DNA of 55,809 nucleotides from Bacteroidales bacterium (GTDB lineage Bacteria; Bacteroidota; Bacteroidia; Bacteroidales; Muribaculaceae), in assembly GCA_015060975.1 (NCBI GenBank), contig SUXI01000005.1, positions 1 through 55,809 on the forward strand, written 5' to 3'. Under the pieces are notes generated by a model. It did not search any database. It saw only the letters and a list, made by a program, of their open reading frames with translations, and was not told the DNA's origin. The position numbers and the translations under genes were made by a program. This document shows, piece after piece, positions 26,758 through 36,200 of this stretch (the stretch's first letter is position 1; every line of letters begins with the position of its first letter).

Positions 26758-26789
26758 AAAGGTTGCACTCTCTAAAGAACGCAACCTTT
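26758..26789 (-). terminator. Terminator of the pyrBI-flavin reductase-glyA operon
   Basis: A 9-bp stem AAAGGTTGC/GCAACCTTT (26758-26766 and 26781-26789), followed on the minus strand by a T-rich tract, just after the glyA stop. Confidence 0.65.
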
Positions 26790-26814
26790 ATAATATTAAT
26801 AGTAGTTATCTATA

Positions 26815-28095
26815 TTAATATGCAAACATTGGGTAGTCAACCATGATTGAGTTAACTTTTTCGCGTACTGAAGCGATGATTTTTTCATCTTCAGGGTTAG
26901 AAAGAACAGTATCAATCATTTCTACGATTTCACCCATGAGGTCTTCTTTAGCACCACGAGTAGTGATAGCAGGAGTACCAAGACGGATACCTGATGTTTG
27001 GAATGGAGAACGGCTATCGAATGGCACCATGTTTTTGTTTGCAGTGATGTCGGCTTCAACAAGCACTTTTTCTGCAACTTTACCTGTCAATTCAGGGAAT
27101 TTAGTGCGAAGGTCAACGAGCATACAGTGGTTGTCGGTTCCACCTGAAATGATTTTATAACCTTTGTCAACAAGTGCTTGAGCCATAACAGCTGCATTCT
27201 TTTTCACTTGTGCTTGATATTCTTTATAAGAAGGTTGTAGTGCTTCACCAAATGCTACTGCTTTAGCTGCAATAACATGTTCAAGCGGACCACCTTGCAC
27301 CCCTGGGAACACTGCAGAATCGAGCAATGATGACATCATGCGAGTTACACCCTTTGGAGTCTTTTTGCCCCAAGGATTTTCAAAGTCTTCACCAAGAAGA
27401 ATGATACCACCACGAGGGCCACGAAGAGTTTTATGAGTTGTGGATGTTACAATGTGAGCATATTTCACAGGGTTGTCAAGCAAACCGGCTGCGATAAGAC
27501 CTGCTGGGTGAGCCATGTCAACCATGAAGATTGCACCGATTTCATCGGCAAGACGACGCATGCGAGCATAATCCCATTCGCGAGAATAAGCACTTGCACC
27601 ACCAATGATCAATTTAGGACGTTCGCGACGTGCCACTTCTTCCATTTGTTCGTAGTCAACCAACCCGGTATCTTCTTTCACGTTATATTCAAGGGCTTGG
27701 AACATAAGACCCGAGAAGTTCACAGGGCTACCATGTGAAAGGTGTCCACCATGAGCAAGGTTCAAACCGAGGAATTTATCACCGGGTTGCATGCAGGCCA
27801 TAAATACAGCCATATTAGCTTGTGCACCAGAGTGAGGTTGCACATTTGCATAACTTGCACCGAAGATTTGTTTCAAACGTTCGATTGCAAGTGATTCAGC
27901 TTCATCTACCACTTGGCAACCACCATAGTAACGGTGTCCGGGATAACCTTCGGCATACTTGTTAGTGAGGCATGAGCCCATTGCTTGCATCACTTGTTCG
28001 CTCACAAAGTTTTCCGATGCAATTAATTCGATACCTTTCTTTTGGCGTTGATGTTCACGCTCAATAATGTCAAAAATTTGGTTGTCTCTTTCCAT
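26815..28095 (-). CDS. glyA: Serine hydroxymethyltransferase
   Basis: A 426-aa PLP enzyme that interconverts serine and glycine while charging tetrahydrofolate with a C1 unit. [10 protein letters not shown], the [16 protein letters not shown] substrate loop and the PLP-Lys motif [14 protein letters not shown] are all intact, and the length is standard. It is 30 nt downstream of a flavin reductase and pyrBI on the same strand with no promoter of its own, so C1 supply for nucleotide synthesis appears co-transcribed with pyrimidine synthesis. Confidence 0.97.
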   Translation of the reverse strand: MERDNQIFDIIEREHQRQKKGIELIASENFVSEQVMQAMGSCLTNKYAEGYPGHRYYGGCQVVDEAESLAIERLKQIFGASYANVQPHSGAQANMAVFMACMQPGDKFLGLNLAHGGHLSHGSPVNFSGLMFQALEYNVKEDTGLVDYEQMEEVARRERPKLIIGGASAYSREWDYARMRRLADEIGAIFMVDMAHPAGLIAAGLLDNPVKYAHIVTSTTHKTLRGPRGGIILLGEDFENPWGKKTPKGVTRMMSSLLDSAVFPGVQGGPLEHVIAAKAVAFGEALQPSYKEYQAQVKKNAAVMAQALVDKGYKIISGGTDNHCMLVDLRTKFPELTGKVAEKVLVEADITANKNMVPFDSRSPFQTSGIRLGTPAITTRGAKEDLMGEIVEMIDTVLSNPEDEKIIASVREKVNSIMVDYPMFAY

Positions 28096-28125
28096 AAATT
28101 TTGATAATATATTTAATTATTATTT

Positions 28126-28698
28126 TTATTTCTTTTTCTTTACAGTCCACCCAAAGCCACCTATTTTTTCGCCTTGAGTGAAATAACCTCCATGACTGTA
28201 ACTAATAGGCGAAGCTTTTGATAAGTCAAAAGCTCCTGTTTCGGGGTCAAAATATTTTTCGTCGGCAAGCACATTTAGCACTTCGGCTATAAACATATCA
28301 TGGCTGCCAAGTTTTATTATCTCTTTCACACGACACTCTATCGACAATGGAGCCTCATCTATATATGGGCAACTCACCTTTTCTCCCGGCATAGGGGTAA
28401 AACCGGTTTCTTTCCATTTGTCGTAGTCGCGTCCCGAACGCACCCCACACCAATCGGTGGCTCGTGCCATTTCTTCGGTTGTGACGTTTATTGTAAACTC
28501 CATCTCCTCCTTGATGATGCCATAGCTATGACGCTCAGGACGAATGGAGATATAACACATTGCAGGATTTGTGCAGATGGTGCCGGTCCAAGCCACGGTG
28601 ATGAGATTGCGACGCTCGGGTGTGTTGCCACAGCTCACAAGCGCTGCAGGCAGTGGATAAATCATTGTTCCGGGCTTCCAACTCTGCTTCATCGGCAA
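28126..28698 (-). CDS. Flavin reductase family protein
   Basis: A 190-aa FMN-binding split-barrel protein of the flavin-reductase/DIM6 family. The N-terminal PLPAALVSCG strand, NLITVAWTGTICTNPAMCYISIRP core and late ISYSHGGYFTQGE are characteristic. Relatives reduce flavins or act as small NAD(P)H:FMN oxidoreductases; the substrate is not evident. Its start lies 4 nt after the pyrI stop; a second ATG two codons in (28692) is equally possible. It sits inside the pyr-glyA operon, an unusual guest for a biosynthetic unit. Confidence 0.85.
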   Translation of the reverse strand: MPMKQSWKPGTMIYPLPAALVSCGNTPERRNLITVAWTGTICTNPAMCYISIRPERHSYGIIKEEMEFTINVTTEEMARATDWCGVRSGRDYDKWKETGFTPMPGEKVSCPYIDEAPLSIECRVKEIIKLGSHDMFIAEVLNVLADEKYFDPETGAFDLSKASPISYSHGGYFTQGEKIGGFGWTVKKKK

Positions 28699-28702
28699 TC
28701 GT

Positions 28703-29161
28703 TTAATCTATTTGAGCATCTTTATTGCTTACCGAATGACCGCAATAATGACAACGAATAGTTACGTTTTCACGATCCACGACCTCAAATCGGGTTTTCA
28801 TTGGTTCGTTATTGGTGATACACTTAGGATTGCCACACTTCACAATCCCCACAATAGTATCGGGCAACTGCACAGGGTGTTTCTCTACCACCTCAAAATC
28901 GCGAATAATATTTACCACTGCCGTAGGAGCAATCAGAGCAATACGATTAAGTATCGCTTCGGGAAACTCAACATCAGCAACTTTGATTATACCTTTTGTG
29001 CCGAGTTTTTTACTATTGAGATTATTTCCTATCGTTACATGAGTATCAAGTTCTTCAATCCCCAAAATTTTCACAGCCTTAAACAATGCCGAAGAGGGAA
29101 TGTGGTCGATAACTGTACCATTTTGCAATGCAGCTACAGCGAGTTCTTTTTTACCTTTCAT
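28703..29161 (-). CDS. pyrI: Aspartate carbamoyltransferase regulatory subunit
   Basis: A 152-aa regulatory chain of ATCase. The N-terminal allosteric nucleotide domain ([20 protein letters not shown]) is followed by a C-terminal zinc ribbon, with cysteines in KCGNPKC and RCHYCGH forming the four-Cys site that docks on PyrB. It mediates CTP/ATP control of the first committed pyrimidine step. The start overlaps the pyrB stop by 4 nt (ATGA), so the two subunits are translationally coupled. Confidence 0.96.
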   Translation of the reverse strand: MKGKKELAVAALQNGTVIDHIPSSALFKAVKILGIEELDTHVTIGNNLNSKKLGTKGIIKVADVEFPEAILNRIALIAPTAVVNIIRDFEVVEKHPVQLPDTIVGIVKCGNPKCITNNEPMKTRFEVVDRENVTIRCHYCGHSVSNKDAQID

Positions 29162-30090
29162 GATTTTTGCACCTCCTTAATATCTATGTTTAACGCTCTA
29201 CAAATTATAGCCTGACGGGCATATAATCCGTTTTGTGCTTGTTGGAAATAATATGCTTTTGGGTTATCATCTACATCTTGGTCAATCTCATTCACACGTG
29301 GTAGCGGATGCAAAATGCGAAGATTATCTTTTGAATTATCGAGCATTGCATTATGAAGATTGTAAAGGTTTTTCACCTTCTCATATTCCATAATGTCGGT
29401 AAATCGTTCGCGTTGCACGCGAGTCATATAAATAATATCTGACGAGTTAATAACCTCTTCCGAGAAATCTTTATGTTCGGTATATTTTATGCCTTTTTGG
29501 TCGCAAAATTCTTTATATTCAGCAGGCATTTTCAATTCATCACACGCCACAAAATTAAATGTGGGGTTGAAATATTGCATTGCCATCAACAACGAATGCA
29601 CTGTGCGGCCATATTTGAGGTCGCCCACCATTGTTATTGTGAGATTTTCGAGAGTGCCTTGTGTTTTGTAAATTGAGTAGAGATCGAGCATAGTTTGTGA
29701 TGGATGTTGATGAGCTCCATCACCGGCATTGATAATTGGAGTATCTGTCACCTCGGTTGCATAACGTGCCGCACCTTCAAGATAGTGACGCATCACAATG
29801 AGGTCAACATAATTGCTCACCATCTTAATTGTGTCTTTGAGCGTCTCCCCTTTTGATGAGCTTGTGGTACTTGCATCAGAAAAACCGATGACACGCCCAC
29901 CCAAACGGTTTACAGCTGTTTCAAAACTCAATCTCGTGCGGGTTGATGGCTCGAAAAACAATGTTGCCACCACTTTTCCGTCAAGAATTTTGTGATTAGG
30001 ATTCTCCTCGAAATAACGAGCATTTTCAAGGAGTCGCAATATCTCCTCTTTTGAGATATCGGAGATTGACACGAGGCTATTGCTATTCAT
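29158..30090 (-). CDS. pyrB: Aspartate carbamoyltransferase catalytic subunit
   Basis: A 310-aa catalytic chain joining carbamoyl phosphate and aspartate. The phosphate loop [26 protein letters not shown] and [10 protein letters not shown] are all present, and the length is normal. It is the first gene of pyrB-pyrI-flavin reductase-glyA and has a consensus promoter at 30129-30160. No attenuator-type leader peptide is apparent in the short leader. Confidence 0.97.
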   Translation of the reverse strand: MNSNSLVSISDISKEEILRLLENARYFEENPNHKILDGKVVATLFFEPSTRTRLSFETAVNRLGGRVIGFSDASTTSSSKGETLKDTIKMVSNYVDLIVMRHYLEGAARYATEVTDTPIINAGDGAHQHPSQTMLDLYSIYKTQGTLENLTITMVGDLKYGRTVHSLLMAMQYFNPTFNFVACDELKMPAEYKEFCDQKGIKYTEHKDFSEEVINSSDIIYMTRVQRERFTDIMEYEKVKNLYNLHNAMLDNSKDNLRILHPLPRVNEIDQDVDDNPKAYYFQQAQNGLYARQAIICRALNIDIKEVQKS

Positions 30091-30128
30091 TGCACAATGT
30101 AGTTTTTGAGTTATAACTTATATAACTA

Positions 30129-30160
30129 CAAAGTTAATGCAATATCCCGCCACTCGCAAA
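30129..30160 (-). promoter_or_regulatory. pyrB operon promoter
   Basis: On the minus strand TTTG (30157-30160), 20 nt, TAACTTTG (30129-30136), 38 nt before the pyrB start. Confidence 0.7.
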
Positions 30161-30203
30161 TTATTCCCTCACATTTTTTACATAAGTTTTAACATATATC
30201 TTA

Positions 30204-30620
30204 TTAACAGCATAGAGAGTCAAGCCAACGAGCTCCGAAGTCGCTAAGGTTCAAACCACCTAATGTCACCAATTCTTTCCCTCCATAACGATAGGGCTGC
30301 GATGAGGTGTTCAGCACCTCGCCCATCAACGAGCCGTAGGGGTAATAATGGTTAACCTGTTGCACCGCCCCGGTTTGATTCAACACTACTCGATTATTCC
30401 CCTGATTATCCCTCAAGTAATAATATCGCATATTTCCCGAGATATATCCTGAAGGTGTGAGGAACATGCTTATTCGCCCATCCTGATAAACATAATTGCC
30501 ACAATATTCCCTCAGATAAAAACGGTGGGTAGGGGCAACCGTTGCAACAGCAACAAATGGCAAAATGGTAACCCACATTGCCAATATAAACAAAATGATA
30601 TGTTTAACACGTTGGTTCAT
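30204..30620 (-). CDS. Mini-RHS protein: leader plus truncated RHS core
   Basis: 138 aa. A signal peptide almost identical to that of the AHH mini-RHS gene (MNQRVKHIILFILAMW, ending near VAVA) runs straight into RHS repeat sequence: YYLRDNQGNNRVVLN, then YPYGSLMGEV and a KELVTLGGLNLSDFGARW core. The protein stops before the DPLAEKYPW motif that normally precedes a toxin tip, so no toxin domain is present. It is most likely a decayed mini-RHS gene or a silent cassette. The DNA of its first 113 bases repeats at 38034-38146. No immunity gene follows; the pyrB promoter is next. Confidence 0.65.
   Translation of the reverse strand: MNQRVKHIILFILAMWVTILPFVAVATVAPTHRFYLREYCGNYVYQDGRISMFLTPSGYISGNMRYYYLRDNQGNNRVVLNQTGAVQQVNHYYPYGSLMGEVLNTSSQPYRYGGKELVTLGGLNLSDFGARWLDSLCC
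30508..30620 (-). repeat. RHS leader repeat, copy A
   Basis: 113 bp, collinear with 38034-38146 and differing at about four bases. It encodes the signal peptide and the HRFYLR junction. The shorter stretch 36464-36494 at the start of the full-length RHS gene shares its distal 31 bases. Confidence 0.85.
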
Positions 30621-30635
30621 GTGTATTATAAATAA

Positions 30636-31121
30636 TTATTCAAAAAAACCAGAACCTATATATTCAATAGATTTATTACAGATTTTAAAATAAAATTCAG
30701 GTCCATCGTAAATATATGGACAATAATCATATTCTTTAATAAATATGCTTTGGTATTTGACTTTATTTAATACTGAATTAGGAATTAATTGATAAGCATA
30801 CAATAAAAATTTGTAACCATTAATAATGCAATAACCAATAAGATTATTATCACGATTTGAAAATAAATCAAATGGAATAAAAGAAACGGTTAGTCTTATA
30901 CAATCTGATTTATTGTGAGAATATAATACAATAGTTGGATAAATTTTGTTTTTTTGAGAATTATATAATAAATCTTTGGGGATATGATTTGATACTGATA
31001 TGGGAATCATTTTGTCTTTAAATTCCCAACAATTAAGAATATGTTCTTTAACTACTTTATTTTTAGCAAATGAACAAGACGAAGCGCAAATAATGGATAG
31101 TATTATAATAAAAGTTTTCAT
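30636..31121 (-). CDS. Candidate exported immunity protein for the JAMM tip
   Basis: 161 aa of no family I recognise. The N-terminus MKTFIIILSIICASSC is a signal peptide with a possible lipobox (Cys16), so the product is likely an exported or lipid-anchored protein. The rest is beta-rich and Tyr/Ile/Asn-rich, and its DNA is very AT-rich, unlike the RHS body. It begins 10 nt after the stop of the orphan JAMM-tipped RHS fragment, the classical position of an immunity gene. An exported location fits a toxin acting in the periplasm or at the envelope. Confidence 0.55.
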   Translation of the reverse strand: MKTFIIILSIICASSCSFAKNKVVKEHILNCWEFKDKMIPISVSNHIPKDLLYNSQKNKIYPTIVLYSHNKSDCIRLTVSFIPFDLFSNRDNNLIGYCIINGYKFLLYAYQLIPNSVLNKVKYQSIFIKEYDYCPYIYDGPEFYFKICNKSIEYIGSGFFE

Positions 31122-31131
31122 GGCAAAATAT

Positions 31132-32277
31132 TTAAAAATCAGCCCAAGTAGAGCGTGGGTTATATTTTATATATGAATTTAAATTAGGTAGGTAAATGGA
31201 AAATTTGGGGGATTGTTTTGTTTGAGATTCAACATATTTAGAAAAACCAATGTCTCCACTGATACGGTTATCAAGACCTGATGGATATGGAGTGTTTTGT
31301 GGATGATTATGAGTATGACTTCTTATAGTATAGTTGTGGCGAAGTTGTTGTTGAAATAGATCTATACCAGGTTCTGAATTAGGAGAATGTCCTGTTGTGA
31401 TGTAATTAAGACCAGATTTTCCTGAAATTCCCAATGCAAACTTAGACCATTCTACCTTCGTATTTTTGGCAAAAAACTCAAAAAGCTTAGTCGCATTTTC
31501 ATCTCCTCTGATTCGATATACATCATATAATTTGTCTTTTTTCGACATTTGGGAACTAGATCTTTCAACTATAGTATTTTCAAATATAAGAGATTTGTTT
31601 TTAATTCTATTGCCATCATTATCTACTATATAAAATTGATCATTATCAGTTGTTTTAACGTGAGATTTAATCTCTCCTCGTTCATCAATTTCCCATATAT
31701 CCTTCCCGTCTCTATCCACAAATCTCAGCGGATTGTTAGCGCAGTGGTTGTATGGTGATAGCCAAGGGTATTTCTCGGCGAGGGGGTCTTGAGTGGTGAA
31801 TCGGGCGAGGATGCAGTCGTAGTAGCGGGCATTGTTGTCGTACCAAGCCAAGCCGTTGAAGCCTTGGAACTCCTTGCCGGTGTGCTTGTGCGCGTCGGCG
31901 TTTCCGAGGTGACGGCTTGAGGGAATACCTGTAACATTATAATCATTGGTTTGCTCAAGATTGCCATATAGGTCAAACACAGCCCTCACACTACCTAAAT
32001 AATCGCGCTCAAAGAAATGATAACTCACACTATCACCATGAAGAGCGATATATCCCTCTTCGTTGTAAATCTTGTCGGGCATACCTGTCTCCGTCACATA
32101 ATCACCATACCGTCTTCTGCTTCGGGTGTCGTAAGCCTTTCTCTCGATATAGGAAGTGTCGCCCGACGCGCTCACCTTCATAACCAGCTTTGTGTATTGG
32201 TGGGTCGATTGCTCATGCATCTTCACCCCATCGGAACGATAGGTGTAATTGTAATATGTTGAACGTGGCGTGGTCAT
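31132..32277 (-). CDS. Orphan RHS C-terminus with JAMM-type metalloprotease tip
   Basis: 381 aa with no signal peptide. Residues 11-184 repeat the end of the full-length RHS protein almost exactly (YTYRSDGVKMHEQ to CANNPLRF), including the RHS core and DPLAEKYPW. After the RFVDRDG junction the tip diverges completely. Its end carries H323-N-H325, seven residues, S333, two residues, D336: a perfect JAMM/MPN+ zinc signature, with Glu276 as a possible general base. It resembles JAB-like toxins of polymorphic toxin systems. The 5' end is truncated, so it is either a silent donor cassette for tip exchange or an unexported fragment. Its immunity candidate follows after 10 nt. Confidence 0.75.
   Translation of the reverse strand: MTTPRSTYYNYTYRSDGVKMHEQSTHQYTKLVMKVSASGDTSYIERKAYDTRSRRRYGDYVTETGMPDKIYNEEGYIALHGDSVSYHFFERDYLGSVRAVFDLYGNLEQTNDYNVTGIPSSRHLGNADAHKHTGKEFQGFNGLAWYDNNARYYDCILARFTTQDPLAEKYPWLSPYNHCANNPLRFVDRDGKDIWEIDERGEIKSHVKTTDNDQFYIVDNDGNRIKNKSLIFENTIVERSSSQMSKKDKLYDVYRIRGDENATKLFEFFAKNTKVEWSKFALGISGKSGLNYITTGHSPNSEPGIDLFQQQLRHNYTIRSHTHNHPQNTPYPSGLDNRISGDIGFSKYVESQTKQSPKFSIYLPNLNSYIKYNPRSTWADF
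31722..32250 (-). repeat. RHS core direct repeat, copy 1
   Basis: 529 bp, collinear with 33756-34284 (constant offset of 2034) and differing at only a handful of bases near the ends. It encodes the final RHS repeats and core up to the tip junction. The left part is also shared with 37735-37840. Confidence 0.9.
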
Positions 32278-32426
32278 TTCTTATGTTTTTATCGGCTCGC
32301 TCCTTGTGAGAGTCAAACCAAGTGGTCTTATTGTTGAAGAAAAGTTCTTTTAAAATTAAATTAGGATCATAAAAAAACTATATGCTATAATTGATATAAG
32401 GCATAATCCGATAATTATTTTATATT

Positions 32427-32763
32427 TTATTTTTTTTGACGCTCCTTCATCTTTTCAAGGATGTTTTTTTCCTTTTTGGTATAATATTTCATCAAAAAAT
32501 AATCTAAAATTAAATATATCGTTACAGTGAATATTAAATATAAATCTGAACTAAAAATATCATAGTTAAAGACATTTTCAAAAAACTTCAGCTATATGAC
32601 TAATTGTAAATGTTAAAATAAGTGATACTATTCCAGATATACTGATTACTGTTGGCCATGAATTACTTGTTTTAAATAATCCATTATATTCTAGACTTAC
32701 ATATAGGGAATAATATATATACGCAAGAATATTTTCAATAAACATAGATATCTTTTTCATCAT
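32427..32763 (-). pseudogene. Frameshifted small membrane protein (immunity-like)
   Basis: A 61-residue frame (32578-32763) starting MMKKISMFIENILAY stops in a run of six T at 32580-32585 (minus sense). Skipping one T restores an open frame for another ~52 residues to a natural stop at 32427, through FNYDIFSSDLYLIF and KYYTKKEKNILEKMKERQKK. The rebuilt product would be ~112 aa with two or three membrane helices and a basic tail, similar in style to immunity proteins of membrane-acting tips. It lies between two RHS modules, so it is probably the orphaned immunity gene of a lost tip. Confidence 0.5.
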
Positions 32764-32885
32764 ATTCTTGTAGTGTTTGTTCTATTGGAGTAAAGTCTCC
32801 AGTATAAGGGTTGATCCTTATTCTCTCGAATTCTAATAATCCAAAACATTAATATTGCAGTAAAGTTGAATATAATCGAATAATC
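32764..32885 (-). other. Gene debris between RHS modules
   Basis: On the minus strand a ~37-residue frame reads FERIRINPYTGDFTPIEQTL and ends in KDIYVY before a stop, preceded in the same frame by a stop codon. It looks like the tail of a vanished protein rather than random sequence. A similar coherent scrap (FNNKTTWFDSHKERADKNI) lies just upstream of the orphan JAMM fragment, around 32283-32340. Confidence 0.35.
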
Positions 32886-33212
32886 TCATTGTCGTATTAA
32901 ATAAATGGGTGAACATATATTCAGAATCAGAATTAAACAAAACAAGATAATAATATATGAGGAGAGAGAACCAAAGCCTAATAAGAGCAGAATTCCTATA
33001 TTAATTAAAATTGATAGTCCCAAGAGAATCCAGCCAATAACATGGTAATCTTTCAATATAAAAGATAAAAATATAATCAATAGGATAATATATCCTATTG
33101 ATGAAAAATAATTCCCATCTCCAGAAATCCCATAAATATAAAATAAACTCATGGCAATCCAATACAATTGAATTAAATGTATAATTAGATTATTTTTTAT
33201 ATTCCGTTCCAT
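32886..33212 (-). CDS. Candidate four-helix membrane immunity protein
   Basis: 108 aa, almost entirely four transmembrane helices (about residues 9-30, 36-56, 58-82 and 84-106) joined by very short loops. No family is recognised. Its start overlaps the 3' end of the full-length RHS gene by 23 nt, the tight coupling typical of toxin-immunity pairs. A membrane location suggests that the papain-like tip acts on the envelope or at the inner membrane. Confidence 0.6.
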   Translation of the reverse strand: MERNIKNNLIIHLIQLYWIAMSLFYIYGISGDGNYFSSIGYIILLIIFLSFILKDYHVIGWILLGLSILINIGILLLLGFGSLSSYIIILFCLILILNICSPIYLIRQ

Positions 33213-36200
33213 ATGGATTATTTTTTTTTATTGTATTATAAATATCATTTGGAAAAAAAGGAGTAACTTTATTACGTTTGCCTATTGAAGTCCCATTTGA
33301 TGGAATTGTCCTTTCCGAGATTACTTTAATCCCAGCTTTTTGCAAACTTCGTTGGACCGCTGTTCCACAATGATTAGGTGCCAATGGATTAATACTATAA
33401 TCTTCAGTTTTACTAATTTTAATGAATTCAGTTCTAATAATATTGTCTTGTTCTGTAGTTGTTGGAATTAAATACGCAGATTCATAATCATAGTTTGCGT
33501 AATTTTTGTCATTTTTAGAATTTTCTGTTTTTTGATTATAAGAACTATTTAGAAAGTCTGTAGGACTATCAAATTCTCCAACGCCTAAATCATCAAATTC
33601 TCGGCCTCCTTTGTGCGTCCCCATTATATATAAATTGTCTCCGTTTACAGAGTAATAATCCCATTTATGGTTTTCATTTTGGATTAATAATGCAGAATGA
33701 CCAATAATCCCACCAAGATTTAGAACCGCAATACTATCTCCGTTTTGGTCAATGTATCTCAGCGGATTGTTCGCGCAGTGGTTGTAGGGCGATAGCCAAG
33801 GGTATTTCTCGGCGAGGGGGTCTTGAGTGGTGAATCGGGCGAGGATGCAGTCGTAGTAGCGGGCATTGTTGTCGTACCAAGCCAAGCCGTTGAAGCCTTG
33901 GAACTCCTTGCCGGTGTGCTTGTGCGCGTCGGCGTTTCCGAGGTGACGGCTTGAGGGAATACCTGTAACATTATAATCATTGGTTTGCTCAAGATTGCCA
34001 TATAGGTCAAACACAGCCCTCACACTACCTAAATAATCGCGCTCAAAGAAATGATAACTCACACTATCACCATGAAGAGCGATATATCCCTCTTCGTTGT
34101 AAATCTTGTCGGGCATACCTGTCTCCGTCACATAATCACCATACCGTCTTCTGCTTCGGGTGTCGTAAGCCTTTCTCTCGATATAGGAAGTGTCGCCCGA
34201 CGCGCTCACCTTCATAACCAGCTTTGTGTATTGGTGGGTCGATTGCTCATGCATCTTCACCCCGTCGGCACGGTAGGTGTAGTTTATGCGGTCCTTTGTG
34301 CCCATCCTCACCGCCGACGGCAGTCCAAGAGGATTATAAGTGATTTGGGTAACGCCACGACTGTAATCCGATGTCATTCTCCCCGAGGCGTCATACCCTA
34401 CAGTGTCGGCGGGCGAAAGAGTCAGAGCCGCCGGTATCTGCGGAATCACCCCCAACAGATTGTCATTGCCGGAATTATCGACAACCCTGTTTATCCTGTT
34501 CCCCAAATAAGAAACCGAAATGTCGTCAAACCGTGTATTCGGCAACCCGCCTCGTTGTATATGTGTGATGTTCCCGTTCAAATCGTAAGAGTAAGACTCC
34601 GAGAATCTCTCAGGCTCAGAGTCGTTCACCGTGGTGATTCTGCCGAGATTGTCGTAAGAGACCACCCTGTATCCGGTTACAGTCCCCTGGGGAGTCCATC
34701 TCGACTCGTTCCACCCGGCGATATTTCCGTTGTGGAATATATTCTGCACCGAAGGTCTCACCCCCGGCAGCGAGTCCATCCTCGTGTTGTAGAACAGATT
34801 CTGCGAGAACACCGGCGAGGATTGCGAGGTCAACCATCCGCGGATGTTGTAATCATAATATGTTTTCAGCCCGATATTGTTGTATTTCCCTCTGGCTTTG
34901 CTCAGAATCCTCCCGTCGATGTCATATCCGGTCAAGGAGAGGTTCACCCATTCCCCGTTTCCGTATCGGTGTCTTGATTGGTACAGCTGCCCCCATATCC
35001 CGAAATAATTGTCCCACTCCTCCGAGTGTTCCGCCGTCACCATCTGTTCCGCCAGGAAAGATGTCACCCTTTTCCGTTTCACGGGATTTCCCGGAAAATC
35101 ATACTTGAAGAAATTCACCACTTGATGGCTTTGCCCGTAAATATCCCTTTCCGCCTCAAGCACAACATTCCCCTTGCGGTCATAAACCGCCAACGTCACA
35201 TAACAATTCCCCGAGAAATCGGTCAGAGCCGTCCCGGTCAACAACCCGTCGGCCGACACCGCCGTTGCCGATTCAAACGCGTCGTCATGCGGAAACGCCG
35301 CCACAGCGCTCCAGTGCGAGTAATTGTCATAGAAATACGCCTTGTGCGCCACAAACCCCGGGATGTCGAAATTGGAGGTGTATTGCAGGAGACTCTCGGT
35401 CATAATGGAAGGATCATGGGATTCAATCAACAGGGTGTCTCCCCATTGATTCTGCAACGATTCACGGGTGGACCCCGGGATTGTCGCCACCCCCTCCACC
35501 GCTATTCTGTGCCTGTTGTCATACTTGGTCACCGACCATGTAGAGGAGGAGCGTTGCGCCCCGTCCTGGGAGAAAACCACACGGTTCAGCTTGTCATATA
35601 CGAAATACACCGGCTCAGCCCCGGGCAACCGTTTCACGACGCATCTGTTTCTTGAGTCGTATTCATAGCTGAAGCAATAAAGCCTGATAGTCTCACTGTC
35701 ACAAATCCCCTCATCCCCCAGCAATTTGGCGCCCTCGGGCGAAATCATGTATCTCAGCCGACCGTATCGGTCATACACGAAATATGTGTCAACAAGAATT
35801 GAAGGCGCGGCAAACCGTTCCAAAAAACGTCTCACCAACAGTTTTCTTCCGGCTTTGTCATGGAATGTCGCCATTCGGTTGCTGTCCTCGTCGCAAGAGA
35901 ACGTCACCCTCAGAGAGCCCTGAGAGTAAATCCCCGCATTTACCAGCTCCCCCTTGTCATTCACATCATATCTTCGGCACGCCGTTTCCCCGGTCACCCC
36001 GTTGAAATCATACGAATTGCGTGCATGTTTATTGTCATTGTGCCATTTCTCGCCGGGAAGTCGGGCCTCCACGATGCGGTTGTCCGATGCGTTGTCGTAT
36101 ATATATTCGGTAAAAGGACGGCTGTCGTTGTGGAACGTCTTTGCGTTATAGTCGAAATTGGACGGATAAAAGCCGTTGACATCAGGCAACTCAATTGGCA

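Noticed and set aside
34051..34977. 308-aa plus-strand ORF across the RHS body
   Set aside because: Antisense shadow of the GC-richer RHS repeats. A collinear shadow occurs at 32017-32262 where the DNA repeat is copied, and it has no features of its own.
34978..35655. 225-aa plus-strand ORF in the RHS body
   Set aside because: Another antisense shadow, Arg/His/Pro-rich, inside an intact 1101-aa RHS gene.
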